From JAEYXS01 sp943367715 (GTDB lineage Bacteria > Verrucomicrobiota > Verrucomicrobiia > Limisphaerales > JAEYXS01), in contig CALRJY020000007.1 of NCBI GenBank assembly GCA_943367715.1, positions 62,001-126,000 of the forward strand: a stretch of 64,000 nt of DNA, in the 5' to 3' direction. Position 1 is the stretch's first letter. Every line of letters starts with the position of its first letter. The notes below the pieces were generated by a model. The model did no database searches. It saw only the letters and a list, made by a program, of their open reading frames with translations, and had not been told where the DNA came from. Position numbers and translations under genes: made by a program. Below are positions 41,419-50,370 of the stretch, piece after piece.

Positions 41419-42933
41419 TCACTTCAAAACTTGCCGCATCGCGGCGAGCAGTTTCTCCTCTGCCCCCTGCCCTACCCAATACCAGTCGTGCAGATTGGTG
41501 TCGTTCTCCTGCCGGTGTTTCTCGGTGGGGATATAGCCGGTGGCGGATTCGCCGTAGCCAGCGACCATCACGAAAGTGTCGGGGCGAAGTTTCTGCGCGG
41601 CGAGTTGGAATTCTACGTAGGCTTCGCCGGGGAGCAGGAGGAGTTGAGCGGGGCCGAAGTCGAGCATGGGGACGTCCACGGGTTTGCCTGCGGCGAGACG
41701 GCGTTGCCAGCTCAGGGCCAAGGCAGCGAGGCATTGGTCCCAGGCTTTGGTTTCGGGGGTGAGTTTCTTTTCCAGCGCGGCGAGGGTGAATTCGGCTTCT
41801 GCTCGGGGTTCGAAAATCACGGGGCTATTGCGGAACTCCAGTTTGGTGAGCGGATGGCGTTTCGTGTTTTCCCACGCGAGTTTCATGCCGGTGTGGAGGC
41901 GGTCGGCGAGGACTTGGCGATTCGTGCGCGCCCCGTCGTTGTATTTGCCGGCCGTCACGTTGCCGCTGCAACCGGAGGCGTAGATTTGGAAAACCGCGGG
42001 CATCTCTGTCTGACGTTTGCTGCGGGCGAGGCCGGGGAAATCGGCGGAGACTTCACCGGTGCGGTAGTAGCTCATGGGGTGAATGGCGTAACTACTGAGG
42101 GCGACGAGGGGTGTGTCGCCGTCCCAGAAGCTGAGGCACTTGCACCAGGGGTCGATGAGGCCCTCGTCTGCTTCGATGGCGAAAACATTCTTCGTGGCAC
42201 TGCCGCGATCGAAGCGCACGGAGCCATCGGGCATGACGTAACGACGGTTCGAGGCGAGGCGCTCGACCTTCCCCTGCCCCGTGCCCAGATGCGTCACGTG
42301 ACGGGTTTTCGCCAATGAATCACGCAGGGCTTGGGCAACGCGTTGGACGGCGGTTTCGTGGAATTCCAGATCGCAGATGGAGCCGGTGAGTTTGCGTTCG
42401 CGCAGAATTTTTTCAGCGGTGAGGTCCACGACGGGGGCTTCGTGCTGGTGGATGCTGGTGACGAGGACGCGCACGGGATCGGTGCCGGCGGCTTCGGCGA
42501 GGACGGTGCGCCAGCGTTCGTAAGCGTCGTTGCGAAGCTCGCACCAGTCGACGGAGACGAAGACAACGGGCTTGTCACCGCCGAGCAGGACGAAGCCGCG
42601 GGCGAACAAGGGATCGGCGATGCTCTTGGCCTGCCAGAGGCCGCCCATCATGCCGTGACCGATCGGGACGGTGACGTCAGCGGAGAAGGTGGAGAGGCGG
42701 AAGCCGCTCGACTCAGCAGCCGGGAGGAGAAAGGGAAAAGCCAAGGCGCTGGCGGAGAGTTTTAGGAAATCGCGGCGAGAGTGGGAAGCATCAGCAAGCC
42801 CGGTTTTAAGTCCTTGCGATAGTGACCTGGTGGTGAAATCGACCACCCCCTTCCCCCTCACCCCAGCCCTCTCCCTTGGGGAGAGGGAGAACATGTCAGC
42901 GCCCTTCAAATCATTGAAAGTCTCATTTCTCAT
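41419..42933 (-). CDS. Tat-exported neutral/alkaline ceramidase-like protein
   Basis: 504 aa as drawn. The Tat signal SRRDFLKLSASALAFPFLLPAA lies about 52 residues in. The body has VTVPIGHGMMGGLWQA, SVDWCELRNDAYERW, TSIHQHEAPVVDLT, SYAIHPMSYYRTGEVSADFPGL and ASGCSGNVTAGKYNDG, matching secreted neutral-ceramidase-like proteins. The nominal start region encodes SLSPRERAGVRGKG, a translated REP element. The real start may lie downstream of the repeat, for example a GTG just after it (about 42847). Substrate unknown. Confidence 0.85.
   Translation of the reverse strand: MRNETFNDLKGADMFSLSPRERAGVRGKGVVDFTTRSLSQGLKTGLADASHSRRDFLKLSASALAFPFLLPAAESSGFRLSTFSADVTVPIGHGMMGGLWQAKSIADPLFARGFVLLGGDKPVVFVSVDWCELRNDAYERWRTVLAEAAGTDPVRVLVTSIHQHEAPVVDLTAEKILRERKLTGSICDLEFHETAVQRVAQALRDSLAKTRHVTHLGTGQGKVERLASNRRYVMPDGSVRFDRGSATKNVFAIEADEGLIDPWCKCLSFWDGDTPLVALSSYAIHPMSYYRTGEVSADFPGLARSKRQTEMPAVFQIYASGCSGNVTAGKYNDGARTNRQVLADRLHTGMKLAWENTKRHPLTKLEFRNSPVIFEPRAEAEFTLAALEKKLTPETKAWDQCLAALALSWQRRLAAGKPVDVPMLDFGPAQLLLLPGEAYVEFQLAAQKLRPDTFVMVAGYGESATGYIPTEKHRQENDTNLHDWYWVGQGAEEKLLAAMRQVLK
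42852..42893 (-). repeat. REP-like unit inside the 5' end of the ceramidase-like gene
   Basis: CCCTCTCCC...GGGGAGAGGG type palindrome of the same family as 30969-31096. It overlaps the predicted N-terminal codons of the ceramidase-like gene, which read SLSPRERAGVRG. Confidence 0.75.
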
Positions 42934-43231
42934 CGCAGCTTACGGATGACCCAAAAGTAGCAGCGGTCGCGTTTGATAAGGAAGAAAACAGAAACGATAA
43001 AGATAGCTTTATAGTAGATAATCGCGCCGAGGGTGTACCAGTTTGAAGTGGTCCAGCAGGCTTGAAGCCCATGAGCAAAAGCGGAAGGGAATAAAGCAAA
43101 CCGAGGAACAAAACCACCGACCCATTGAAAAGCGCGCGATAGAAGGCCGCGCCTTTGGGAAAATCGAACGCACACAGCAAAGCCGTCCCCACGATAAGGA
43201 TGATCCACTCGGCTTTGTCCCACAGGTCCAT
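42930..43231 (-). pseudogene. Small membrane protein gene, apparently frameshifted
   Basis: From ATG at 43231 the frame reads MDLWDKAEWIILIVGTALLC and continues hydrophobic (LFNGSVVLFLGLLYSLPLLLMGF) to about 43060, then turns non-membrane-like. The neighbouring frame from about 43060 to 42930 reads WYTLGAIIYYKAIFIVSVFF and looks like a third membrane segment with a positive end. A one-base frameshift near 43045-43065 would join them. It could be a sequencing error, a decayed gene or a real short protein. No family recognised. Confidence 0.5.
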
Positions 43232-43294
43232 AGATGGTCTCAGAGGGAGTAGAGCACGGTTTTATCGGGATTTACAGACTATTTTGGAGAGCCA

Positions 43295-43418
43295 GGAAAA
43301 TCCCAAATCCAAAGCTCCAAGCTCCAGTGAAATCTCAATTTCCAAGCGCCAAGGGAAGTGTGTATTGAATTTGAGGTTTGAAGTTTCTTGGGAGCTTGGG
43401 GTTTTGGATTTGGAGCTT
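43295..43418. repeat. Imperfect inverted repeat between convergent/divergent genes
   Basis: Left arm 43295-43348 (TCCCAAATCCAAAGCTCCAA type) pairs with right arm 43372-43418 (TTGGGAGCTTGG type). This AT-rich long palindrome differs from the GC-rich REP units and may be a transcription end or a repeat family of the genome. Confidence 0.6.
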
Positions 43419-43444
43419 AATCCTATTGTCTGTCACAGATCATT

Positions 43445-43840
43445 TTAGCCCAATTTCTTACCCGCTTCGGCGTCGAAGGCGAAATAGTCGCAGGTGAGTT
43501 CTTCACCGGGGGCGATGGAGCGGAGGGCGATGGTGGTCACGGGTGGTTGGGCTCCTTGGGCGGCACCAATGACTCCCGTGTTCGGTTGGGCGGCGTGATT
43601 CATGAAGCAGCAGAAATCGCCGCTGAGGATGTAGTGGCCATCCGATTGGTTCAGGTAGGCGAACCAGCGGATGTGTTGCTGGCTGAGCGGAGGCAAGGCG
43701 GCGAAGCGTTCCGGCGAGATGCTTTGGTCGAAACCGGGCTCGAAGCGCCAGAAGGGCGTGCCGAGTGGAATGGCTTCAGTCGCAAACAGGCCGAGGCCAT
43801 GGATGCCGCTGGGCGCGATATGGGTTTTGACGAGCAGCAT
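43445..43840 (-). CDS. Small SET domain protein
   Basis: 131 aa. SET motifs are clear: SGIHGLGLFATEAIPLGT at the start, FCCFMNHAAQPNTGV (NH motif with the Asn-His of the pseudoknot) and IAPGEELTCDYFAFD (catalytic Tyr in DYF). Such short bacterial SET proteins are mostly uncharacterised lysine methyltransferases. Its length and lack of pre/post-SET regions match other bacterial SET proteins. Confidence 0.87.
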   Translation of the reverse strand: MLLVKTHIAPSGIHGLGLFATEAIPLGTPFWRFEPGFDQSISPERFAALPPLSQQHIRWFAYLNQSDGHYILSGDFCCFMNHAAQPNTGVIGAAQGAQPPVTTIALRSIAPGEELTCDYFAFDAEAGKKLG

Positions 43841-44625
43841 GTTTCCGGAGAGAAGACACGAATTTCACGAATTGGCACGAATTTTGAGAGGGATTTTTGC
43901 GGCTGGTTTCATTTGATGGGGATGTCTGGCAATGTTTCAGGCTGCTCTTGGAGCAGGGAAATTAAGAGGAGAAAGTTCTCTGCCGGGGCACCCCTCGGTG
44001 AAAGGTCAATGTTTACAGCCATTCCCGGCACCCCTCACCCCGGCCCAGTGACTCACTCGCGCCCTCTCGTTCGGGCCCTAACGGGCCTTTTGCTGGCGCA
44101 AAATTCCTTCTGCAGCTTCCCAAGCAGCAGAAGCCCCCTCCGATGGAAGAGGGTGCCCGAGTCAGGGCCCTTTTACGCCACCATGAGGTGCTGGACAGTT
44201 TTTCCTGACTGAAGGGAGATGGGGGTGTGATTTGAAACGGGTGAAGGAAAGGGGTGTTAGCTACGGCGGTCGTCGCGGACTGCCGGCTGGAATCCGGCAG
44301 CACGGGTCGCGTGTTTCGTCACAGCTCCCAAACCTCACCCGTTTGAAATCCTATTAGGAAATGGTCTGACGGTGTCACTTCGATTGGTTTTTTGACGAAT
44401 GACCATGAATTTTTTGCACCATTAGTAGAAAGAGTGTCCAAAAATGGAATTGACGGACTTAATACACGGGGATGTGTCTTCGAGAGACCGAACCCCTGCC
44501 CCAGTTGTTTAATATTTCTGCAAATTGCCTGATATCAAAGGGTTACATAACCACCCAAAATGCGTACCGCGCAAAACTTGAAACATTCGAGACTTTAAGG
44601 GATTTATAGTGTTAACACATTACAA
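43841..44625. other. Intergenic region with long structured element
   Basis: 785 nt with no convincing gene. It holds a CTCACCCCGGCCCAGTGACT-type GC repeat at about 44032-44060 and a 122-nt hairpin element (44229-44350). The stretch 44360-44620 is AT-rich and probably carries the promoter of the lipoprotein gene at 44626. Confidence 0.65.
44229..44350. repeat. 122-nt stem-loop element
   Basis: Outer arms GATTTGAAACGGGTGAAGG (44229-44247) and CCTCACCCGTTTGAAATC (44333-44350) pair with one bulge and one mismatch. A perfect inner hairpin CTGCCGG/CCGGCAG (44280-44300) closes with a 7-nt loop. No coding frame crosses it. Candidate structured RNA or palindromic repeat. Confidence 0.55.
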
Positions 44626-45177
44626 ATGAAGCGTATCTTATTCATTGCAACGGTGGTGGGCCTGACGGCGTTCGGTTGTGGAGGCGGTAAAGACGATGAG
44701 GCATTGCCCTCAGCCAATACGGCAGCCCCCGCAGTCGCGGTGGATCCGATGGCAAATCCGGCGGCCACGGCAAACACCGCTGCACCCGAAGCCTTCGACC
44801 CCACCAAGATCGGTCCGCCGCCATCTAGCATCGTCACCGTTGATATTGCGGCCGGGGCTCCCAGACCGCTGGGTAATCAGGGTCAACCCTTGGAAAATGA
44901 TCTGGAGCTGTTAAACTATCTGCTGTGGAATTTCAATGAGGGTAAGGCCACTTATTCGACGGATGTGATCCCCACTTTCAAGACCGAGGCCGACGCGCTC
45001 GCGTATCAGGAGGCCTTGAAGAAGTATAAGGAACCGACCACCGACCTGAATGACCTGGTCAAAGGCCGGGTCATCAAGGCGATTCCCGCCGCACCGGCAG
45101 GCAAGAAATACGCGGTCAATCCCAAGACCTACAAGGTAGAATTGGTCGATGCCAATGCGGCTCCCGGAAAACCTTAA
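44626..45177 (+). CDS. Lipoprotein of unknown function
   Basis: 183 aa with a lipobox signal (FIATVVGLTAFGC, Cys about residue 18) and GGGK after it. An Ala/Pro-rich linker (residues about 25-65) is followed by a small globular part containing NDLELLNYLLWNFNEGK and YAVNPKTYKVEL. Short helical blocks of this kind occur in proteins paired with prepilin-like genes in Verrucomicrobia as I recall. It lies 26 nt before the prepilin-like gene, probably in one operon. Confidence 0.78.
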   Translation: MKRILFIATVVGLTAFGCGGGKDDEALPSANTAAPAVAVDPMANPAATANTAAPEAFDPTKIGPPPSSIVTVDIAAGAPRPLGNQGQPLENDLELLNYLLWNFNEGKATYSTDVIPTFKTEADALAYQEALKKYKEPTTDLNDLVKGRVIKAIPAAPAGKKYAVNPKTYKVELVDANAAPGKP

Positions 45178-45203
45178 ATCACTCACCCAACCCAAGCAAA
45201 TCC

Positions 45204-46187
45204 ATGAAATCCAACCACCGTCTTGTTTCCTTAGGGCTGCAACTCAAGAAAGGGTTTACCCTGATTGAGCTGCTGGTCGTGATCGCCATCATCGCGATTC
45301 TCGCCGGCATGCTGCTGCCTGCTTTGGCTAACGCCAAGTCCCGCGCCGTCAGCACCAAGTGCCTGAGCAACCTCAAGCAACTTGGTCTCGCCAACGGCAT
45401 GTACACCACTGACAACTCTGAAAAACTGCCCTATGCGACACTGGGCATGAATACAGAGGGCGCGCTGGGCTACAACGTGTGGGACAAGCTGCTCTTCAAA
45501 TACACGGGCGGGGAAATCACCGCCAACAGCGGCACCTACATCGGGTGGCAACCGCTGGCCGACCAGACTCCCAAGGTTTTTACATGCCCAGCGGATAAGA
45601 GCCCCACGCCCGGCACCCCACCCACGGTGACCCGCGTACGACGCAGCTATGCCATGCCCCGCTATCGGATTGATGCCAGCACCACCGCCATCAACGGCAC
45701 TTCCCCCATCAACACGAACTACAGTCCCGTCGTGCAAACCGGCGTGGGTGTGGTGTACCTGACCTCCCGCGCCATGTACTGGACGCCCAACGCTCCCTCC
45801 AACGTAGCGGTCCCCGCCTGCAAGATCACCAACATCCCGGCGGTGCGCACTGCCTTGGTTCAGGCTCCGCACGAAACTATTGTCCAGACGGAGCGCATCA
45901 ATATTGATGCAGACCAGATTGTTGGCAACTGGCTGAGCTGGATCGACGTTCCGCGCACGGGAAGCAACATGCGCTCTCACGTGGGTTCTGCCGGGTATCT
46001 GAGTGCGAGTGTAGCCGGTGGCACGGTCGGCTCTGACAATGCGATCATCTCGCAGTTTCACAACGATGGTTTCAATTATGTCTTCGTAGATGGGCATGCC
46101 GAATTCATGCTGCCCAACAAGACCACGACGAACGCGGCGAATGCCACGGTCCAGCGCGGTATGTGGTCCATCAACCCCACCGACTAA
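45204..46187 (+). CDS. Prepilin-type secreted protein with H-X9-DG C-terminus
   Basis: 327 aa. Class III signal KKGFTLIELLVVIAIIAILAG with cleavage before Phe and the methylated N-terminal segment as in type II secretion pseudopilins. The C-terminal block HNDGFNYVFVDGHAEFM has the H-X9-DG motif, the DUF1559-like group very abundant in Planctomycetes and Verrucomicrobia. It probably assembles at the cell surface. A strong terminator follows. Confidence 0.92.
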   Translation: MKSNHRLVSLGLQLKKGFTLIELLVVIAIIAILAGMLLPALANAKSRAVSTKCLSNLKQLGLANGMYTTDNSEKLPYATLGMNTEGALGYNVWDKLLFKYTGGEITANSGTYIGWQPLADQTPKVFTCPADKSPTPGTPPTVTRVRRSYAMPRYRIDASTTAINGTSPINTNYSPVVQTGVGVVYLTSRAMYWTPNAPSNVAVPACKITNIPAVRTALVQAPHETIVQTERINIDADQIVGNWLSWIDVPRTGSNMRSHVGSAGYLSASVAGGTVGSDNAIISQFHNDGFNYVFVDGHAEFMLPNKTTTNAANATVQRGMWSINPTD

Positions 46188-46205
46188 GTTTCTTAGAACA
46201 CTTCA

Positions 46206-46238
46206 AAGCGCGGAGAGGCAACTCTCCGCGCTTTTTTG
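46206..46238 (+). terminator. Rho-independent terminator
   Basis: Stem GCGCGGAGAG/CTCTCCGCGC with GCAA tetraloop, followed by TTTTTT and TTTT. It ends the lipoprotein/prepilin-like transcript 18 nt after the stop codon. Confidence 0.9.
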
Positions 46239-46866
46239 TTTTCAATGACTCCGCTTTCAGCGTCAACGGCGCGAACCATAGCAGCAAAGGCCCTGGGTAT
46301 CGGAGCCTCAAGAGAAAAAGGACTGGAAGCACGATTCAGGCACCGCATGATCGCCCCTTCAAAGGTCATCATCCATTTCACCTGCCTGGTGCATGAATCG
46401 CACTTTCAGTGCTGCTGATTTATTGGGGAACCGATACCCATGGCGTTGCCCTGGGCTGATATGAGGCCGGGCCTTTGGCCCTCGTTGCCCGTCGCTATAA
46501 TCCCATCTTCAAGGTAAATGACCGGTTCTTTCGCCCCCCAGGCGGGGCTTGGACTGAAGGTGCTTATTACCCACCGTTGAAGACGGTGGGCTATTTTCGG
46601 GAAGTCCCGGACGGGACTCAGGGAAGTTTTTTGAGACGCCATGTGAAGTATCCATCCGAAAATTCGGCTGATGGCAGAGGAATTTGTTATCCCGAACGGG
46701 CGCTTTACGTCTTAACTATCTTACTATCAACTAGTTAAGTGATTTAAAAATATTTTCACGGAAAATGGACCTAGGACAGCGGATGTCCTAGGTCCCCCTT
46801 TACGATGGGCGCATGAATGGATCAAAAATCCAGCTTGCGGGAGGAAGCAACAACCGGCCTCTCACC
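46239..46866. other. Intergenic region with hairpins
   Basis: About 630 nt without a supported gene. It contains hairpin CCCACCG/CGGTGGG around 46570-46592, followed by GGGAAGTCCCGGACGGGACT, a pattern I recall as a common repeat between Verrucomicrobia genes. A terminator for the leftward deoC transcript lies at its right end. Confidence 0.6.
46767..46795 (-). terminator. Terminator-like hairpin downstream of deoC
   Basis: A perfect 12-bp stem GGACCTAGGACA/TGTCCTAGGTCC with 5-nt loop, followed on the minus strand by ATTTTCC. It lies 72 nt after the deoC stop. The U-tract is short, so strength is uncertain. Confidence 0.65.
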
Positions 46867-47556
46867 TCAGTAGGAGGTGGAGAAATCGGTGGCGAGGCCC
46901 TGCACGATTGCCACACTGGCGGAGGTGCCGAGGCGCGTGGCCCCGGCCTCGATCATGGCGAGGGCAGTGCGGGCATCGCGGATGCCGCCGGAGGCTTTCA
47001 CGCCGCAGTTGCGGCCCACGGTGTCGCGCATGAGTTTGACGTGTTCGACGGTGGCGCCACTTTTGTTGAAGCCAGTGGAGGTCTTCACGAAATGGACCTC
47101 GGCCTCCAGCGCGAGCTGGCAGGCTTTGATGATCTCTTCATCAGTGAGGAGGCAGGTTTCCAGAATGACTTTCACGGGGCGGGCGTCCGCGGCTTCCACG
47201 ATGTCGCGCAGTTCGCGGACGACGTAGCCGTGGAAGCCGTCTTTGAAGCGGCCAAGGTTCATCACCACATCAATCTCCTGCGCGCCCATGTCCACGGCGG
47301 CCTCGGTCTCGTAGCGTTTCACATCGGCATCGGCCGCGCCGAGGGGGAAGCCGACGACGGCGGCGACGAGCACGCCGGATTCTTCGAGCAACGAGGCGGC
47401 GAGTTCCACACGGGAGCCGTTCACGCAGACGGAACGGAACTTGTGTTCGCGGGCTTCCGCACAGAGTTTCTCGATCTCCTTCGAGGTGGCCTCGGGCTTC
47501 AGGAGGGTGTGGTCCAGGTATTGGGCGAGTTCAGCAGGAGTAAGGACAGGACTCAT
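46867..47556 (-). CDS. deoC: Deoxyribose-phosphate aldolase
   Basis: 229 aa. Schiff-base Lys in HFVKTSTGF near residue 159, with the second Lys in GVKASGGIRD and the start LDHTLLKPEAT. It splits deoxyribose-5-phosphate to glyceraldehyde-3-phosphate and acetaldehyde in nucleoside catabolism. It lies 21 nt after the O-antigen-ligase-like gene on the same strand. Functional linkage between the two is not obvious. Confidence 0.93.
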   Translation of the reverse strand: MSPVLTPAELAQYLDHTLLKPEATSKEIEKLCAEAREHKFRSVCVNGSRVELAASLLEESGVLVAAVVGFPLGAADADVKRYETEAAVDMGAQEIDVVMNLGRFKDGFHGYVVRELRDIVEAADARPVKVILETCLLTDEEIIKACQLALEAEVHFVKTSTGFNKSGATVEHVKLMRDTVGRNCGVKASGGIRDARTALAMIEAGATRLGTSASVAIVQGLATDFSTSY

Positions 47557-47577
47557 AAAATCTTAAACCGTGACGGA

Positions 47578-49110
47578 TCAACTGACGGCTTCCGCAAGGG
47601 CGGGCTGGGCGAGCGCCTGAGACTGGGCCGCGGCGGCCGCAGCAGCCTCGGCGCGCAGGCGGACCTGTTCGCGGGCGTGATCGTAGATGGTGACGTTGGC
47701 GACGATGAGGAGCATGACTTCAAAACTGGGGTACGCCCCGAAGGTCCACCCGAAGATGACCCACATGGAGGTGTAATAGATGCTGATGAAACTGATGGCG
47801 CCGACCATATCGCTCACGCCCGACTGGAACAGGTGCATAAGCGGGCGGCGGATGAACTGCAGGATGAGCGCGAGATAACAGGCGAGGCCGAAGAGCCCGG
47901 TATTCGCGAGCGTGGCGAACCAGCCGGTCTCGTAGGCACCGACATCCACGGCGGCATCGATGGCGCGTTCAAAGGACCATTCCTGCTGGCTGTGGACGAA
48001 GAGGAGCTCGGCATCGAACTTTTTGACGCGGTTACCGAAGAAGAAGCTGGCGGTATCGGCGGTCCAGCGATCCACGGCGATGACGCGCAGGCGTTCATGC
48101 CAGTAGTTGCTCATGGCGGTATCGGCGTGCGCCTGGACGGCGCCCTTCTCAAACACCAAAATGCTCAAGGTGCGTTGGATGCGGGAATCGGTATGATCCA
48201 GCATGGCGGGGTTGAAATTGATGAACGCGATGAAGATCGCGGCCGCAGCGCCGGCCGAGGCGATCAGGGTGAAGCGTTTGCTGGCCACGGCGGCAAAGAT
48301 GGGGACCAACAGGCCCATGGCGATGGCGGTGCGCCCGCCACCCAGCAACAAGGCCACGAACGCCAGCCCGAGCAGGCCGAAGAAAAAGGTCCGCGACCAC
48401 CAACGGCGGGCGACACAGCCAAAAACGACGGCAAACGCCGCGAGGCCCAAACCGCTGTTACGCAAATCGTCCGTTTCACCGGGACTGGAACCGGGCAGGA
48501 CGTAATTGATGTAAGGGATGTAAAAGAAGCCGCCGATCTGGTCGGAAAGAATGGTGACCACCACGCGCAGCAGGTACGCGCCGAGAATGAGGTACAAAGC
48601 GGTCTTCAGGTACTTGGTGGAACCGAACCACACGAAAAGCATGCCGAAGATCAGGGGCCACAAAGCCCACGAATAGTGGCGCAGGATGTTGCCCGTGCCG
48701 CCCTCGCCCAAAATACGGGCGGCCCCAATGCTCCAAGCCAGGTGCGCACAAAGGTAGGCGCCCAGCAGGTAGAAAGTCCAGGGCAGCACGGCGCGGTATT
48801 GGTAGAAAGATCGGAACCGCAAGGCGACGGCAAAGAAGAGCGGGATGGAGCAAAGGAGCATCATCAGCTCGTGGGCGTAGAGCTTGAAGCCGAAGTACAT
48901 GACGCCACCGGCGGCAAAGGAGGCCGGAATGGGAATCCACCACCAGCGGGGGCTGAGGAAAAAGAACATCGCCCCCACGAAGAGCACGCCGAGCAAAACG
49001 GCACCGAAAGCACTCCAGACGGCCAGGAAGTAGCCCAGAAAAAGCGTGCCCACCAGCATAGCCCCAAGGGCGAGCCAGAAGCGCGGATTGTTAAGCCAGT
49101 TGGACTGCAT
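47578..49110 (-). CDS. O-antigen-ligase-like membrane protein
   Basis: 510 aa from ATG at 49110 (MQSNWLNNPRFWLALG). About eleven membrane segments, with FGKTAIAM-like motif LLLGGGRTAIAMGLLVPIF and a periplasmic loop region SYWHERLRVI typical of the Wzy/WaaL/O-antigen ligase fold. It may join polysaccharide to lipid or polymerise repeats. A longer in-frame extension covers the divergent glycosyltransferase gene in antisense and is not real. The C-terminus has an Ala-rich tail (RLRAEAAAAAAAQSQAL). Confidence 0.8.
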   Translation of the reverse strand: MQSNWLNNPRFWLALGAMLVGTLFLGYFLAVWSAFGAVLLGVLFVGAMFFFLSPRWWWIPIPASFAAGGVMYFGFKLYAHELMMLLCSIPLFFAVALRFRSFYQYRAVLPWTFYLLGAYLCAHLAWSIGAARILGEGGTGNILRHYSWALWPLIFGMLFVWFGSTKYLKTALYLILGAYLLRVVVTILSDQIGGFFYIPYINYVLPGSSPGETDDLRNSGLGLAAFAVVFGCVARRWWSRTFFFGLLGLAFVALLLGGGRTAIAMGLLVPIFAAVASKRFTLIASAGAAAAIFIAFINFNPAMLDHTDSRIQRTLSILVFEKGAVQAHADTAMSNYWHERLRVIAVDRWTADTASFFFGNRVKKFDAELLFVHSQQEWSFERAIDAAVDVGAYETGWFATLANTGLFGLACYLALILQFIRRPLMHLFQSGVSDMVGAISFISIYYTSMWVIFGWTFGAYPSFEVMLLIVANVTIYDHAREQVRLRAEAAAAAAAQSQALAQPALAEAVS

Positions 49111-49245
49111 CACGTCATACCGGTCCCAATGTCGAAAACCGGTCTGGCGACTGAACTGGACTGGACGGTTCTTTTCAAGAATGATTTCCAAAGCATTTGC
49201 GGGGGACAAACCCCATACGCGTCTGCCCAGAGTAGCAAGTCCGAC

Positions 49246-50370
49246 ATGAAACGTCCGCTCGTAGGCATCGATCTCGCCCCGGCCAGCCTCATCAGCACGG
49301 CTCCCGGAACGGCGCGTCATGTGACGGAGACGGTCCGCGCGCTGGCGGAACTGGACGTGCCGTGGGATTGGCTGCCGACGGTGGAAGGGCCGGAGAATGT
49401 GCTGAAGGGGTGCTTCCCGAAGCATCCAGCGGTCATCGTGCCGGGAGGCAGCTTTGCCCGGCGGGCGTGGTGGAGTGTGGGACGCGCCTGGGAAAAGGCG
49501 GGCTGTCAGTTGGGGTTTGCCACCACCTGCTTCGTGCCATTCACGGGACCGCCATGCATCGCGAATCTGTTCGATTCCAACATCTACGAGCACGGCGACA
49601 CCTGGATCCAAAGCGGCCAAAGAAAAGCGTATTGGATCAACCGGTTGGCCTCCGACCACGCGGTGAAGCGGGCGAAGAAGCTGCTGGTGCTCTCAGATTA
49701 TTGCCGCAATTACCTGGCGGCGCGGTTTCCGGGAGCGAAGGATAAATTTGTCACAATCCCTTGCGGGCTGACTCCCCTGCCCGCTCCAAGTTCACAAACG
49801 CCGGCTTGGGCGAAAGATCTGGCGCGACCTTACTTCATCTATGTAGGGACATTTTCAGAGAACAAGAATCAGCGGCGGGTCTTGGAGGCCTGGGCGATGT
49901 TGCAGAAAGCTCATGCGCAACTGCCTGCGTTGGTGCTGGCGGGACCATGTCCGGAAGATTATCGGCAGGCGGTCATCGGGCCAGCGCTGGCGAGCTTGCC
50001 GCGTCGCGCGGAGGTGCTGTTGCCCGGGCGGATCAGCAATGAGGATCTGGCGTGGGCGTACGGAAATGCGCTCGGGGTGTTGCAGCCGTCCATCGCGGAA
50101 GGTTTCGGGCTACCAGTTATCGAAGCGATGAGCCTGGGCGTGCCGGTGGCCTGCTCCAACACGACGAGCCTGCCGGAAACGGCTGGTGGGGCGGCGCGGC
50201 TCTTTGATCCGTTCCATCCGGCGAGCATCGGGGAAGCGGTGCTGGAGCTGTGGCAGAATGCGGCGTTGAGGGAAAAGTTATCCGCACTGGGACGCGAACG
50301 GAGCCGGACATTCACCTGGCGACAGAGCGCGGAGAAGATCGCGACGGAGATTGAACGGCAACTTGCTTAA
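49246..50370 (+). CDS. Glycosyltransferase family 1/4
   Basis: 374 aa from ATG at 49246. The GT-B fold has donor site PSIAEGFGLPVIEAMSLGVPVACSNTTSLPE with the catalytic Glu pair (EX7E pattern), and FIYVGTFSENKNQRRVLEAW before it. It probably adds a sugar such as mannose or glucose in surface polysaccharide assembly. The long in-frame N-terminal extension (46813-49245) overlaps deoC and the ligase gene in antisense and is dropped. Its stop overlaps the GT9 stop (TTAA). Confidence 0.87.
   Translation: MKRPLVGIDLAPASLISTAPGTARHVTETVRALAELDVPWDWLPTVEGPENVLKGCFPKHPAVIVPGGSFARRAWWSVGRAWEKAGCQLGFATTCFVPFTGPPCIANLFDSNIYEHGDTWIQSGQRKAYWINRLASDHAVKRAKKLLVLSDYCRNYLAARFPGAKDKFVTIPCGLTPLPAPSSQTPAWAKDLARPYFIYVGTFSENKNQRRVLEAWAMLQKAHAQLPALVLAGPCPEDYRQAVIGPALASLPRRAEVLLPGRISNEDLAWAYGNALGVLQPSIAEGFGLPVIEAMSLGVPVACSNTTSLPETAGGAARLFDPFHPASIGEAVLELWQNAALREKLSALGRERSRTFTWRQSAEKIATEIERQLA

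Noticed and set aside
46813..49245. N-terminal part of a long plus-strand frame ending in a glycosyltransferase
   Set aside because: Antisense to deoC and the ligase-like gene; Gly/Glu/His-rich nonsense. The glycosyltransferase starts at 49246.
49111..49659. N-terminal extension of the ligase-like frame
   Set aside because: It is antisense to the glycosyltransferase gene and not membrane-like; the membrane protein starts at 49110.
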